Below, piece by piece: positions 31,131-43,363 of a DNA stretch of 64,000 nucleotides. The stretch's first letter is position 1. The number at the start of each line of letters is the position of its first letter. The notes beneath the pieces were generated by a model. The model was given only the letters and a program-made list of their open reading frames with translations, did no database searches and had not been told where the DNA came from. Origin of the DNA: Hymenopellis radicata (Eukaryota; Basidiomycota; Agaricomycetes; Agaricales; Physalacriaceae). The stretch covers positions 124,001 through 188,000 of the forward strand of contig JADNRX010000040.1 of NCBI GenBank assembly GCA_015501595.1, in the 5' to 3' direction. Made by a program: the position numbers and the translations under genes.

Positions 31131-33816
31131 ATCTCGAGCCAGACGGTTCAGCGACGTCTGGCTGTTCCGTCCTCGCGCGTTTCGATAGATGTTCCAGCTC
31201 TTCATCATCTACAACTGGAATGAATATCATCCGATTCGTCGGCGTCTCTCCTGCGCTTCAACGACGAACAATGTGGCAAAGGCAACGCGGAAATAGTCGA
31301 CCCGCGAAGGTTTCTGTGTATCATATGGAACCTGGCCTGCAGCTTTCGGTAGAACCGCGGCTCAAATGCGCTGCTATCCCACTTGAATGACTGCCCAACC
31401 GGAACTGGTTCCGTCGCCTCGACTAACCGATAACACTGGACGAGCTGTTGGAAGGTCTGGAGGCCTTCAAGTAGGAGGGTCCATACTTCTCGTCAAGATC
31501 GTAAAGCGGTTTCAGAAGTTCCACCGCTTCTTCATGGTGGTCATCGTTGATGACGAACAAAGACCGCGGAGCAGTTGCCTGAAGGGCAAAACCGAAGAGG
31601 TTTGTGGCAAATGCTTGGACTTTCGCAGTGGAGTCGGAGGAAACCCTGTCATTGACGGAGCTAGGCAAGGTGTGAAACAGCAGCGAGCAGTATAACCAAA
31701 GAGCGGACTCGACATCGTGAAGGAAGTTGAATCGAAACCACCGTGGGCGGGCTTGCTCACCGACGAAGGGCTCCGTCGTTTCCGAAATCGTCGGGGTTCT
31801 CATAATCAAAATGAATAATCAAGCTCTGGATCGCGACGTGCTGGTTTCTGGGGCTTGAACAGATGGCACAAAAGCTGATATTCGACCGCCATAAAGCCCG
31901 GTGTTCCCTAAAGAACAATTGAGATGGGCACACAAACTTGCTTGAGCATAAAACGTACAGTGAGGGCGTAGCATTTGATGACTCTGCGCCATAAGATCGC
32001 GCATACTCGAGATCGGAGATTTTGATCTGCAGAACACCGTCCTCGTTCTTCACGAAGAGGACGTTGCCCGGACTGATATCGCGATGAACATAACCCGCGA
32101 GCCGCAGAAAGTTCAGACCTGCTTTATCGTCAGATATCAGACAAATGAACAAGAAATACACGACGAACCCTCCAGAAGCTGGCAGATTGCAAGAGTGTAG
32201 TCGCCATAGTCGAACAGTGCGTCCAACCTCTTGCAGCGTTCCCGGAATATTACACGCCGGTGCACTCGCGCTTTGTGCGCTGCAACCGGCACTGTCGGAG
32301 GCTGGGATTGTTGGGGAGGCGGGCCTTGAGCGCCTGAACGTAAAGCACCACGCACAACAGGCGGGCGGACACTAGTCGACCGATCCACTGGGGTATAGTA
32401 GAACGGAACACATTGGGGGTCGGGAGATGGGGCGACATCTTGGTCACGTCCTATAACAACAACCTCGTCCTCCAAGATTGTCAGAAAGAATTTTTTGGCA
32501 TTATCTTCCAACGTTTGTGGTGATGAGGGATAACGATCCACGCCTAGATCTTTGAAAGGCGGGCTGAGCCCGGCCTCCACCCGCTCTGCAATTTCCTCGT
32601 CTAGTTTTTTGAGCTGCGCGAAGATATCGTCCTGGATGTCTTTCTCGCCTTGCGCGTCATCGAATAGCCAGACATCTTTGAGGACAAGCCTGTCTCCATT
32701 GATCGGTAGATTGGTGATGGGATCGACCTCTTGAACACCCCAGACGCGAGTAGCGCGTGTGACAATGTCGCGCGCACTTTCTTCGTCGATAGCGGCGACC
32801 TCGCTCAAGTAGAATTTGCCATTGACCTTGAACCGGTACCGGATGTCTCCGTGGGCATCGCGTACGCGCACAACGGTCGGATCATAGCCAAGCTGCGCTG
32901 GGTCGGCGAAGGTCATAAAGATAACAAAACGAATAAAGTCTTTGGGAGCCTTGAAATACGAGCGACTCAGTAAGGCTGTTCAAATGAGGTTAAACGACAT
33001 ACGCACATCATGATAGTCGAAAGCCTCTCCGATCGCGATGTGCGAACGAGAAAAATACCAGAATCTCATCTCCTTGCCTTCAATAGTGTAGGCGATAACG
33101 AAGCGACGGCGGGGATCGTTGGCCATCATATGACCGACATTTCCAGTCAGTTTGAGTTCATTCTACATGATGCTCAGTATATACGGAGAATGAAGAATAA
33201 CGAAATTGCTGACCTCTCCACGATCCTTGAGAAATCTCTTGAATTCCGCAGGCCCAGATAAGTCCGCAGTGTCTGGCAAAGAGTTCGTAGGGAGACCGGG
33301 GGTGGTGGAGTCAGTCAAGACGAATTGTGCGTCCATCATCATGGACCCTCCGTTAACTTCAGAGTTTGTGGTTCTGCGGGCCTCGCACTGCATCCTGGCG
33401 GTCGCTCCATTGAAGTGGTTGCCATGGGTCTTTTCCCACTCAATGCAGATGTCGTAAATCTTGTCTGTTATCGGACAGAGGTTCGCGAACGTCGCGTCTT
33501 CGGTCCGCTCATCTATGTTCAACTCGGGCCAACCACCCTTTGTCAGGAGATTGGCATCCTTGAGCTCTTCGACGACATGGTTAACCAGATTGTCGTATTG
33601 TCGGGCGGATTTGTATTGAGTGAGACGAAGATGCTGTTGTGTAAATGTTTCGACGGGGATTTGTACCATATGATAGGACGTCGATTTGCGTAATGCAAGG
33701 CGTTGGGGGTGGAGACTAAGCATATCGGCGCCTGGTTGTTGGATGTCGGATACAGGGCGTCGAGGTGTTCCAGTGTCCAATGCTACTGTCCGACGAAGGG
33801 GTGTCTGGGGAGCCAT
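31131..33816 (-). CDS. FunK1-type fungal protein kinase, possibly broken in the C-lobe
   Basis: FunK1 kinases are an expanded kinase family of mushroom-forming fungi. The start is ATG 33816 (MAPQTPLRRTVALDTGTPRR). Exon 1 runs to 33214 and exon 2 from 33162 (NELKLTGNVGH...FWYFSRSHIAI). A long exon near 32940-32160 begins DFIRFVIFMTFAD and carries the N-terminal kinase-like region. The catalytic loop HRDISPGN and KISDLEYA (in place of DFG) lie near 32080-31990, and GTPGFMAVEY follows near 31900. Beyond that the frame stops near 31812, and the expected block RWFRFNFLHDVESALWLY reappears in another frame (31740-31690). I found no canonical intron that joins them. The final exons, with a basic RR-rich tail, reach roughly 31150. 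It is a paralog of the plus-strand kinase at 40914. Confidence 0.72.
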
Positions 33817-34005
33817 GAGTGAACAGTCAACAATGGGTCGTGAACAAGTAGAACTCACGATTTTATAGTGCGACGGTGGCCTTTGTTCGCGTCGTGACTG
33901 TCAGGTGCCAAGTTTCGATCTTGTTTGTTCCGTGTTTGTTCAACAATGGCGTCGTCGTCACATGGGGCTATTCTTACCATATCCGGTATACCTGCTCATC
34001 CCTAC

Positions 34006-34193
34006 CCATTGTCCACCTGTGGACGTACCAGCTGAAACAGTCCACTCAATTCTCATTGAGCGATGGCTTACGCACTCGCATTGTCTTGTGCCACTCACAT
34101 GGCATCCCGGGATAGTACACGACTACGGAGGCACACCTAGGCACACATTGGACACAGTTGCACTGTAAAATGTAGGCACTCTCACGCTCACTG
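34006..34193. repeat. Direct repeat, first copy
   Basis: It begins CCATTGTCCACCTGTGGACGT and ends CTCTCACGCTCAC. It is nearly identical to 34342-34520 for the first 130 bases, then diverges and matches again at TGTAAAATGTAG. Spacing between copies is 336 bp. The first 20 bases contain the palindrome GTCCACCTGTGGAC. Confidence 0.9.
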
Positions 34194-34341
34194 TTTGACC
34201 TTTTTTACGAAGGCACTATACTCTGCGCGAAATTCGCTTGGGGACACCGTTGAGCTGCATCATTCGCCAAGTCGCGTCAAAAGGTCCGCAAGGAGGACAC
34301 TACTGAGATTATCTACCGCCTTGGTTTACATACAATATAAA

Positions 34342-34520
34342 CCATTGTCCACCTGTGGACGTCCCAGCTGAAACAGTCCACTCAATTCTCATTGAGCGAT
34401 GGCTTACGCACTCGCATTGTCTTGTGCCACTCACATGGCATCCCGGGATAGTACACGACTACGGCGGCACACATTACTAGATACCGTGCAACTGTAAAAT
34501 GTAGCCACTCTCACGCTCAC
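34342..34520. repeat. Direct repeat, second copy
   Basis: This is the second copy of the 34006 block, closer to the downstream gene. Differences are few single-base changes in the first 130 bases and a short substituted segment (ATTACTAGATACCGTG) afterwards. Confidence 0.9.
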
Positions 34521-34602
34521 GGCGCTAAACGCGGGATCTTGCTATTGTACCCCCATCAACAACTGGTGCCTGTTGCTACTCAGCTCAAGCGCTCGAGGGT
34601 AC

Positions 34603-34610
34603 TATAAAAG
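34603..34610 (+). promoter_or_regulatory. TATA box of the proline-rich gene
   Basis: TATAAAAG lies 96 bases before the ATG at 34699, within a normal TATA-to-start distance for fungi. Confidence 0.55.
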
Positions 34611-34698
34611 CACCCGAAATACTGTACTGGGCCCGCGCTGCTTCTGCACCTTTCAGCCATCCCTTCCAATCTTGGGCGCTCTCTGACCTCCGCTATCC

Positions 34699-35554
34699 AT
34701 GCCTTACCCCTTCGTGTTCTGGCAACAACCTGATCCGTTCACGACGCCACCGTGGGGACCATCAGGCAATGAATATCGTTCTCTTGCGCCACAAGCAGGA
34801 CCGCCATGGGGAGTCTGGCAACCTTTCCCCCCGACGAATGGTCCGTATCCGGGTGCATCTCCATGGACACATCCTACGCCGCGGCCGCTACCATCGGCGT
34901 TCCCTCAGAACACTCATCCAAACGTACAGCAGCCTCGCCCTCAGGCTCATTTTCCTAGTCCGCCCTTCCACCCGTCACCACGAGGGGTAGTCGGATATCA
35001 ACCTAGCCCGCAGTACATCTCCCAGCCTTGCCACTCAGTCAGGCCGTCACGTCTCGCACCCATACACCAATTGTCGTTCCTCTCTCACTTTACGATCGAC
35101 ACCGAAACCGCGCTACTGGTCGTCCGCCTCTACGCCGTCCTAGCTCGCTCGCGCCTTGTTTCCGGTACTCGTCCCTACGCACTGATGCAGGCTACACTGA
35201 TAGCATCATCCCCACGATCATCTACTATAACACCTCTGTGGAACAACAATAGAAACCCGCGGTACCTCTGAGAGGTTTCTGCCGTTGTTCTGTACGTCCC
35301 TTCCTCCGTCTGACGCGAAGGAGTTTGACACGGTACCTCTGGCAGGTTATTTCCTCTACTACTTGAATGTAGATACCGACAAGCGTTCTCGCAAGGTGGT
35401 AACATTCCATTCGACTGTCGGGTTCAAGTATGTGGGGGTGAAGGATGTGTGGGATGCGTTGCAGATATATGCGCCGCACGTCCTTCGTGGAGCGCAGTGC
35501 CCATCAATGGTAAAGTGGGAGCATCTAAGACGAGTTGAGTTTCTTCTTCTTTAA
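34699..35554 (+). CDS. Proline-rich hypothetical protein
   Basis: The ATG at 34699 opens a Pro/Trp/Gln-rich segment (MPYPFVFWQQPDPFTTPPWG) typical of disordered N-termini of mushroom small-protein families. A downstream frame at about 35290-35554 reads FDTVPLAGYFLYYLNVDTD and YVGVKDVWDALQIYAP, a plausible folded C-terminal part. It reminds me weakly of DUF6699-type proteins, but I could not find the splice that joins the two parts (first frame stops at 35271). The TATA box and C-rich leader support a real gene. Exon structure and end are uncertain. Confidence 0.4.
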
Positions 35555-35943
35555 GGATCGACCAACTTGAAGACTGATTGCATCGAGCAGATCCTTCGGT
35601 CGGCTATCAATGATGCTTTCAACAACTGGTGAAGTTCCTCAGGACATTTACATTCCTTTCAAGTTTTCCGCTCTATCTTCAATATGATAACGACCTCACG
35701 ATGTATTTATATATGCTAATTGGAGCCTGGAGTCTCTATCGTTGCTTGCACATCCACGTTTTCAGAAGACAACACGGTGACTGACTGTTCATAGAATAGA
35801 ACATGAATTCTGTTCAACGCAAAACAAAAAGCTCATTTTTACGCGACTATCTCCGCTTCCCTCAATCATGTTTCGCAGGCTCGAACGCCGCGGTATCCAA
35901 TGTCCTGACACCCCTCCTCCATCCCTCAACACGCGCTGCTCTC
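35555..35943. other. Spacer between convergent genes
   Basis: No supported coding sequence, repeat or RNA gene was seen. Confidence 0.4.
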
Positions 35944-37065
35944 TCACTCGACATAGTTGATACAAAACCTCCATTTCGCCTCATCCTCCGACCATTCAGA
36001 TTCCTTCTTCGCCTTAGCCGCCGCTCTCAAATCCCTTTTCAACTTCCTCCCGTCCCTCCACTCATACTTCCTCCTCGGCTCCCCCTCAGGCTTGTTCCTT
36101 CTCTTCACTCCCCGCACTTCCGGTTCTGGTGCGCGCGGCGGGTCCCCTTCAGGCAGATACAAAATTTCATCCATCAACTTGTCCTTGTCCTGACGACGAG
36201 CCATCGGGGTTTCCGTGGCGGTGGTGGCTGCAAAAAGGTCTGAGCTCAGAGTACTTAACGCAAATGAAAACCGAGTTATGTACCAGTCGAGGCTCCATAC
36301 ATCGCCTGAAGCCGGCGCTCCGCCATGCTCACAGCTCTAAAAACACTCGCTCATCAGCACAGTCCAAACAAACCCACTCGACTGACTTTGGATCCATAAA
36401 CTCATGGCTCGTCGTCGCGCGCAGGACGTACCTCCAATCAATCGGATTCATCCGATTCTGCATACTATCCGCGCGACGAGGCGTGTACCCGCAATCGTGC
36501 CCAAAAGCGACTCGAGAACGTGCGCCGTGGACAGCGTGGCGGAGGGAACACAATCTTCCAAATCGCCCTCGTCCTCCTCCCCCTCCTCGCGCACTCGAAG
36601 CTGAGACATCATCGCCCCGACCTCGTCCTCCAGCGTCCACTCCGGCTTGGGCACGTCTTCGAGGAGAAGCGGCCACCTCGTCAGTCCCACCATCGCCCGC
36701 CGCTTTCGGGCAGATGATTCCGCCGGTGCAGAGAGTTTGCGTTTACGACTGGGAAGAGGAGGCGAGCTGGGCAGCAGAGAAGAACAGCTTCTGCTGGGCG
36801 AGGCGGTGAGAGGAGAACTCGTCGGGAAGGGTGACGTAGGAGGCGGCGGGGAACTAGCGTCGATGGACTGACTGTACATTGACTCGTCGTCACTGTCGCC
36901 AAACGCTGAACCCTCATCACCTCGACGCTCCTGTTCGTGGCGCAAAAGCTGACCCGCCAAGTCAGACGTCGTGCCAATGCTGAGCGTACGAAGCAGCGCG
37001 CTATATTCTCCAATCTCATGGACGAGACCATCGGGTATCTTGCGTTTTCCTTTCGGTTTATCCAT
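35944..37065 (-). CDS. Hypothetical nuclear-type protein with basic C-terminus
   Basis: The ATG at 37065 (MDKPKGKRKIPDGLVHEIGE) opens a helical N-terminus, then a Ser/Pro-rich linker with the basic cluster SRKRKLSAPAESSARKRR. The segment PKPEWTLEDEVGAMMSQL is followed by the block MNPIDWRYVL. An intron of about 41 nt (gtgggt...tttttag) near 36330 joins PKSVE to MAERRLQAMYGAS, and another (gtacat...ctcag, near 36240-36285) joins to the last exon. That exon contains MARRQDKDKLMDEILYLPEG and a basic stretch (KYEWRDGRKLKRDLRAAAKA). Composition suggests a nuclear protein. I recognise no domain. Confidence 0.5.
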
Positions 37066-37590
37066 CGGTCACTGGTTGAAGCTCATTAGCACAGCGCCCA
37101 AGGTCAATGGGCTTACCGACCTTGATGAAAGAGGCGAGCAGAATTCGATGAAGCCCGCAGTGGCTTGTATAGATACCAAAGCACCGGATTCACGGAGATC
37201 CATTTAAACTTCAAGTCCTGCAGATCGTTCAAGCAATGGAAGACCAAGCAATGATGTACTCACGAAAGACATGGCGGAAATCTAACATTGTCCCATGTGT
37301 CTTCTTTTTGGAAGTAACACATAAGTTTCAAGGACTAACGCCGTGGTGGCGTCCAAAGCCAAGTTCAATATTCAGGGTCGGAGTCAGACCGTAAAAGGGA
37401 GATCGCGAAAGACGTCCAAGAACTTTGTGGTTGACGACGGAGAAGAGCTCATCGTCTACGAGAACAATTAATCAAAACTCAAACATCGGCAGAAGTTCAT
37501 ACTTCCAACGCGCCATCCAAAAGATCTCGCCCACTAGCAACGCGTCAGAATCACAAACTCAAATTGGAACGCATTCACAAACACATAGCG
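37066..37590. other. Spacer, no gene seen
   Basis: It lies between the 3' end of the BTB gene and the start of the preceding minus-strand gene. It has mixed composition, and no repeats or splice-supported exons were seen. Confidence 0.4.
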
Positions 37591-38414
37591 TCAATCCAAG
37601 AAATCCTCCACCTCCTCCCAAACCTCCTCCCGTCTCCTCTTCCACAGCGCCTTACATCCACACGCCCTCGACCCAGCCTTCAACACCCCCAACGCGCCCA
37701 TCGGATCGTACTTGAACTCCTCCACCACAGCCTCCTTCGCACATCCACATCCCTCCATACAAAATCGCGTCGTTATTCGAGACAACTTCTTCCGCACCTC
37801 CCTCACCCACACATCCACAAGCTGCACACCTTGCGGCGGATTCCAAACCGGTCTCGAGAGAAGCACGTACAAAGCGGGCAGCCGAAGCTCCGCGTACGCG
37901 CTCGACAACGAAAGCTGCATGACGGCGCTCGCTGACGCAGCAGTGCTATCTGACGGCGAACGCCGGTGATATTTCTTCAGCCTATTCCGCGCCCACTCGA
38001 TGTGCTCTTTGCAGCCCAAGAGTACTGCCGCCCGTGCGATTCCTAGTGTCTTGTCCAAATTGGGTTTCTTGTGTTGTACGGTGAGGACGTCAAGAAGGGC
38101 GTCAAAGTCGGCTTGAGCAGGGGATAGCGCTGGGGAAGGGTTACGTGGGGAATCTGAGTAGGTGGGGAAGGAGATTGCGATGCGAGGAGGGAGGCTATGA
38201 CAGTAGAGCTGGATTCCATGATTATCTTGGACAGTTTATAAATCTCGGCACAGTTAGCGAGTTGGAGGGTAAAAGTCCCATCACTGTGGTAGTGTTCGGG
38301 ATGTAGCTTCGCTTCCGTGTTGATGGGTGAACATGGACGCTTCCGCTTTCGAGACGGGGAGAAGTTCTGAGGAGCTGAGATAATTTGAATATCTGCATCC
38401 AGGTTCTCGTCCAC
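37591..38414 (-). CDS. BTB/POZ domain protein
   Basis: The N-terminal part has the pattern of mushroom BTB proteins: a basic linker (SPSRKRKRPCSP) and then HSDGTFTLQLANCAEIYKLS...SSSTVIASLL, the BTB core strand-helix. This is followed by YSDSPRNPSPALSPAQADFD, the family's (L)SDSP segment before the helical part (DALLDVLTV). The C-terminal half (LDKTLGIARAAVLLGCKEHI; YDPMGALGVLKAGSRACGCK) is a helical extension with a Cys cluster. BTB domains mediate dimerisation or cullin-3 binding. The frame changes at the C4 run (GGGG at 38164-38167 on the plus strand), and five C would keep one frame throughout. The start is uncertain, because the open frame may extend upstream of 38414. Confidence 0.6.
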
Positions 38415-38555
38415 AGTAATCGGGCCGCGTTGGCGGTAGAGTTCATCGACTTGGCGACGATTTCGACGTCCATGTTATCTTCCGAGGCGGCGAGAGGGAG
38501 TATGTTGGCAGTTGGAATCCTTGCCTTAATTAGGTCCTACGCGTACGGTTAGTTT

Positions 38556-39425
38556 AGGTAGAAATGATAGTCGCACGAACATTACTATTGTCCAGTGAGG
38601 CTGTAGGTTCAGCAATCATTAAGCCCAGTTGCTCCGACATGTGTTGCGCAGAAGGTGGGTTTAGACCGTCAGATATCTCGCCAGCCTACTTTTGCGTTAG
38701 ACAATGGCAAATGCGGAAAAGAACGACATACCCCATTCCTATTAGGTATAATCGATGATCCAAGTGGTCGTACTTTTGATTCCGCATCGTCATGGTTAGA
38801 CATCGCCGGGCCTTTCTCCATCGCCCTACCCTTGCCCTTGTCCACCCTGCTACGCGTTATGCGTTCCAGAATCTCATCCTCCTCTGCGAGTTGCTCCTCA
38901 GCACTTTCCTCCTCGTCTAACCGGGGCTTCAGACGTTCTGTCGTTAGAAATGGTCTGCACCCAGTGGAAATCGGAGTAACAGGTCGCTTCAGATGTCGTA
39001 AAACCTAAACTGTTGATTAGATTTTACAAGCGTACTTGCACAAAACGTACCATCCAGCCAGAAACCTCCATCTCCTCGTTTGTCTCTTCCTCTGAACCAC
39101 AATCCTCTTCGGAATCAGCAGAAGTCATATCATCCCCGACAGACGCGTCCATCAGTACATCCTTCGACGTGTAGGATCCTTGTAGCATAGAGACAGCTAG
39201 ACTGGTATTTCTCTTGGCTCCAGTCGTCCGCTTCCTCGACGTGAGACGCGTAGATGCTCCGTCGTCGGCTTCCAGCATGTCAGGAATGGGAACTAGGCAA
39301 CGATTTCGGATAGGATTTCCTAGGAAGAGGTCCGCGACTGGCATGGTAATTAGAGGAGACGGATTGAGCCTTGATGAAGGAGAGAAAATGGTATAATCTG
39401 AGCTTGAAAACGAGGTGGAAGCCAT
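38556..39425 (-). CDS. Small acidic hypothetical protein
   Basis: The ATG at 39425 (MASTSFSSSDYTIFSPSSRL) opens a Ser-rich N-terminus, then a basic patch (RLTSRKRTTGAKR) and a long acidic stretch (SADSEEDCGSEEETNEEMEV). After an intron (gtacgt...) a second exon reads VLRHLKRPVTPISTGCRPFL and then a Glu-rich helix (EEQLAEEDEILERITRSR). A last exon (from about 38675) reads SDGLNPPSAQHMSEQLGLMI and ends at TAA 38556-38558. No known domain is seen. TP/SP sites near RPVTP suggest phosphorylation. Confidence 0.5.
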
Positions 39426-40913
39426 GCTGGGTCGCTAGGAGAAAGCGCTATATTGGATTCTGTAAATGATTCGTGCTTGGAATGGAGGAGCTATGCCATG
39501 GGCCGTGGATATAGGGTGTAAGGGATTGCAAGGGCGAGCACAAAGTGGCAGGAAGGAAAGCAACATCAATTTGATCAAACGCGCTCGGCATCCACGTGGG
39601 AGTTGCTATTCGGCGGTATTCGCGTCCTGACTTTACCGCTTGCCTCTATGACAGACCTTCCCCTTGTTGGCATTCTCTAATCGAAAACGTTTTTTTTCAG
39701 GCAGGAATTCAATGGCCCCATTTTGGTGTAATCCGTGCTTCACTGGTCGATAATCAACCTTGAGTTTTCCTCAAGGTTCTAGTCGTCTGCAGATCAGCCT
39801 GCTGGTCGTGCGGCCCATCGGTTTACCGCACTGAAAAATGTGCACATTTGTAGTCGAGAACTTCGCGGGGGCCGACGACGAGCCCCACCCCGACGACATG
39901 AGGTTGATCTTGTCGGATATATCTAGACTCTGAATCGATGGTTACGCTGCTGTTCTCCAGCAACAGCAACTGCTTTTACGCTGGTGCTGCCTTTGCAATC
40001 GTGTCTCGTCGACTGCCTAGGTATCTAATATCAATTAGGACCAATCTTGACGGTATAACAGTGGGGCTCAATGCTCGAATGTCTGCATCCCGCCGGTGAG
40101 TCCGTCACTTTTGACATGATGGAAATCAATATGTTGATATTTTCCTTCTTAGACTCGACAATGAGGACATTTAGGATGCGAACAACGACATCGACATGCC
40201 CAAGCGCACACGACATACGCACTCTTTGCTATGGGAAACATGCTACCGAAACGACGTCGTCATCACGGCTACGCTCGCTGGAGGCACCTCTACCTCAGGC
40301 AGGATGGGATTCGGCGAGGCCGAACATCCCTGTATTTCTGTAATGGGTGTAACCTGTTCGTATCCATCTTGTTTCCTTCGTGGCCAAGAACTAACGCGTG
40401 CGTAACAGCTCGCATTGACTTGATTCTGTCCCATGCTGATTTCTTTTTCACGTATGTTGTTCAAGGCAACCAGTTAAACAGCAGCAAGGCCTCCATGGTA
40501 CGTCCGCGTCAATGCTTATGAATGTACAGCTTTGATTTAAGCTTCAAACTTCACAGGCGATGTCTTCAGTGTTCTTCGCGATTCGGTGTGTTGCGTATTT
40601 ATTTCACGGATCGACTTGTCTAACGAGTCTTCTAGTGGGAAACGGACTCACAAACTCTTGCCGTCGCACTGGCACCCAGATCGATGATCGTTTATGCGCA
40701 AGGGCCGTGTCCGTCCACATTGCCATATTCAGGTATCCATTGTTCAATCCACGAATGTAGCAAACACAGGACCACGTGCTTTCATTATGCACCAAATGAG
40801 CCACGACGTAAACAAAGCCGTCCGTGTGGCCTTTGTTCTCGACGAGCATCACAAACACACTCAACTTCCGACATTTACCATCTCCCCATACCACCCACGC
40901 ATTGACCGCACTC
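39426..40913. other. Long spacer with no supported gene
   Basis: Open frames are short and mutually overlapping (the longest about 118 codons, near 40604-40960), and none carries a recognisable motif or consistent splice sites. The right end serves as upstream region for the plus-strand FunK1 gene. The divergent upstream region of the 39425 gene is at the left. Confidence 0.45.
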
Positions 40914-43280
40914 ATGCGCTCTCTCCACGATAAGCGCGTAGTGCTCAACCAGAGCACCATTGATCACTCCATTATCCTACCCACGACTGCCTTTATCGAC
41001 CGCCACCTCGCCATCAGTAGGCTCACCAAAACGGACTACGACGATCTCGTCGTCCATGTTCTAGTCAGGCTCAAGCAGTCGAAGACCATCAAAAAAGGCC
41101 GATGGGACAAGACGAGAATCGATTTTAGATTGGAGGACGAGACCTTCGCCCATCTCCAGCCTATCGCAGACGAGATACACGACCTCTGCCTGGAATGGGA
41201 TACGGGCAAGGGCAAGCTGGGGAAGGCTACGGCTAGGATGAAATACGATTCTAGCCGACCCATGTGTTGCGAGTATCTGGACGAAGATCGCCTCAAGACC
41301 AACGCTCATTTCTTCCTTGTCGAGTCATCGACTACCGGAGTGTATGGTGACCGAGTTCCCTTGGTAGACCTGACTTCTGTTGGTCGATTCCGGAAATTTG
41401 ACAATAATCGTGCAGAGGTGTGCAATTTGATCACTCCGAGGTTCTTTACTGAGCATTTTTCATAGACCGAGTTTGACATTGTCGCCGCCGCTAGTCTTAT
41501 CCTCGAAGCAGATGAATGTCGTCGTTTCATGACCGCCTTCACTGTTGAGGGCAACAAGATGTCATTCTGGCACTTTTCCCGGTCGCACATCGCCATTTCT
41601 GATTATTTTGATTACCACAAAGTGAGTTGTTTGCCTTATGGTCCAGGTTGAGGTATCTGATTGATTGCAGAAACCGAAACACTTCATTCGATTCGTCATT
41701 TTCATGACCTTCGCTTCTCGCTCAGAACTCGGCTACGATCCTACCGTCACGCGCGTTCACGACGCTAGTGGCCGCCTTCAGTACCAGTTCCGTATCGGCG
41801 ACAAGATTTATCAGACGTTACGAACTCTCGCCGAGCTACAGAAGATTGATATTATTTATAAGGCGCCGCGGGTATGGGCCGTGACAGAACTGCACGCCGT
41901 GACCAAGGCTCCCATAGGGGAGACAATGGTGTTGAAAGACATTTGGCATGACGCGGGTGCCAAAAGCGAGCTGGAGATCCAAACCGAGATCTTTGATGCG
42001 CTGCGGAAATTGGACGAAGATGGCGACCATCCCGCTGGGTCGCTAGCAGAGGACGCGAAGAAATTCTTCTTGCACATCGTATCAGATGCGCCTGTCCAGG
42101 TCAATGGAGTGGATGATACCGCGCCGGCCCCGAACAATTGTTCGACTTTGATACACTATGCCGCAGCATATGAAGTTCGCGATATGCCACAACCCCCATC
42201 TACGCCCCGTCACACTACGAAGATTCACCAAAGGATCATCTTCGCGGAGGAATGTGAATCCATGTACGACCTTTCAAAATACAGCGACGTTGCCCTAGCC
42301 ATGGCTCAACTCATTCAAGGTACTGTCTAGCAGCTTTCTCTTCTACTTGCTCGAAACTAACGTCTGCTAGGCCTTTATTTCATGCGGCTTGCGAAATATC
42401 TCCACCACGATATCAGTCCCGGCAACTGTTTATTCCATGTAGCGGCTGACGGTCGGCGGCAACTGAAGATCTCCGACCTTGAGTTTGCACAACCTTACGA
42501 TGCTCCATTCAACGAGACAGGCGTGACGGTAAGCACCTGCAAATGCTCTACGCTACGCAATCTCAGCGTGTCCTTTAGGGTACCCCAGCATTTATGGCCG
42601 TCGAATACGAGCACGGGCGTCATCTTTGGACCCCATACATCCATCGACCAAAGGTCTTCTTCCGATACAACTTTGCGCACGACCTGGAAGCTGCGCTCTG
42701 GATCTATGTCTGGTTCATATTCAACAAGGTCCCAGACTGCCTCGACCTCGAGGCTTCTGCGCAATGGCGCTCCGAAGTCCAGTATTGTCGTGACGCGCTC
42801 TTCGAAGAGGACCAGTCATTGGAGCGGGAAGACTTCGGGAGGGGGGATGTTTCCTCCCAGGAAGCGACCGAGGCTGTCTCTGGGCTCTACAACAGAGTTC
42901 CAGGAGGGGCGTGTATCGTGTCTGGGTTGAAGAGCTTCGACGTCCTGGCCGATTTGTACAAGAGAATCGAAGCTACGGAGCCACTCGACGTCGGCGTCCC
43001 TGGTATGACCCGCTGGGACCCGGAGAACTTTTGCCGCCAGGATTACACCTTCCTACAGGAGTGGTTTATGGACATACATGACCGGTTGGCGGAGGTCGAA
43101 TACAGTGCTATCAGCCACCGTGCCTTCGGACGCGCAGCGGCCCGGCGGGTAGAGAAACGAGGACGTGAGGATAGTCAGGAGGAGGAGGAGCGAGAGGTTG
43201 CGGCTAAGAAGCTGTGTGTGCGCGCTGACGGAGGCGAGACGGACGTACAGTCGCCTGCGACTGGCGTGCAACGTGATTGA
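40914..43280 (+). CDS. FunK1-type fungal protein kinase
   Basis: Six exons join in frame: 40914-41417, 41466-41621, 41671-42319, 42371-42528 and 42579-43280, plus a small intron check at each border (gtgtgc, gtgagt, gtactg, gtaagc donors). An N-terminal region (KTDYDDLVVHVLVRLKQSK) and FWHFSRSHIAI lead to HFIRFVIFMTFASRSELGYD, shared with the 31-34 kb paralog. The catalytic loop is HHDISPGN, where the family usually has HRD, and the metal loop reads KISDLEFA. The activation-segment end is GTPAFMAVEYEHGRHLW, then FRYNFAHDLEAALWIYVWF. The C-terminus is basic with KRGREDSQEEEER and AAKKLC (nuclear signal). Length and exon order match a complete gene. The HHD loop may alter activity. FunK1 roles are linked with multicellular development in mushrooms. 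Confidence 0.88.
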
Positions 43281-43363
43281 GTAGTGCTGGTCGAGAGAGA
43301 CGATTGCTGATGAGATATACTTATCATTATTCATGCTTATATATTGCTCCATTCAACATATGT

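Larger units (their letters stand above)
33860..34698. other. Spacer with duplicated upstream block and promoter of the proline-rich gene
   Basis: No coding exon is supported. Two copies of a roughly 180-bp block lie here (see the repeats), followed by a C/T-rich stretch and a TATA box near 34603. Confidence 0.5.
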
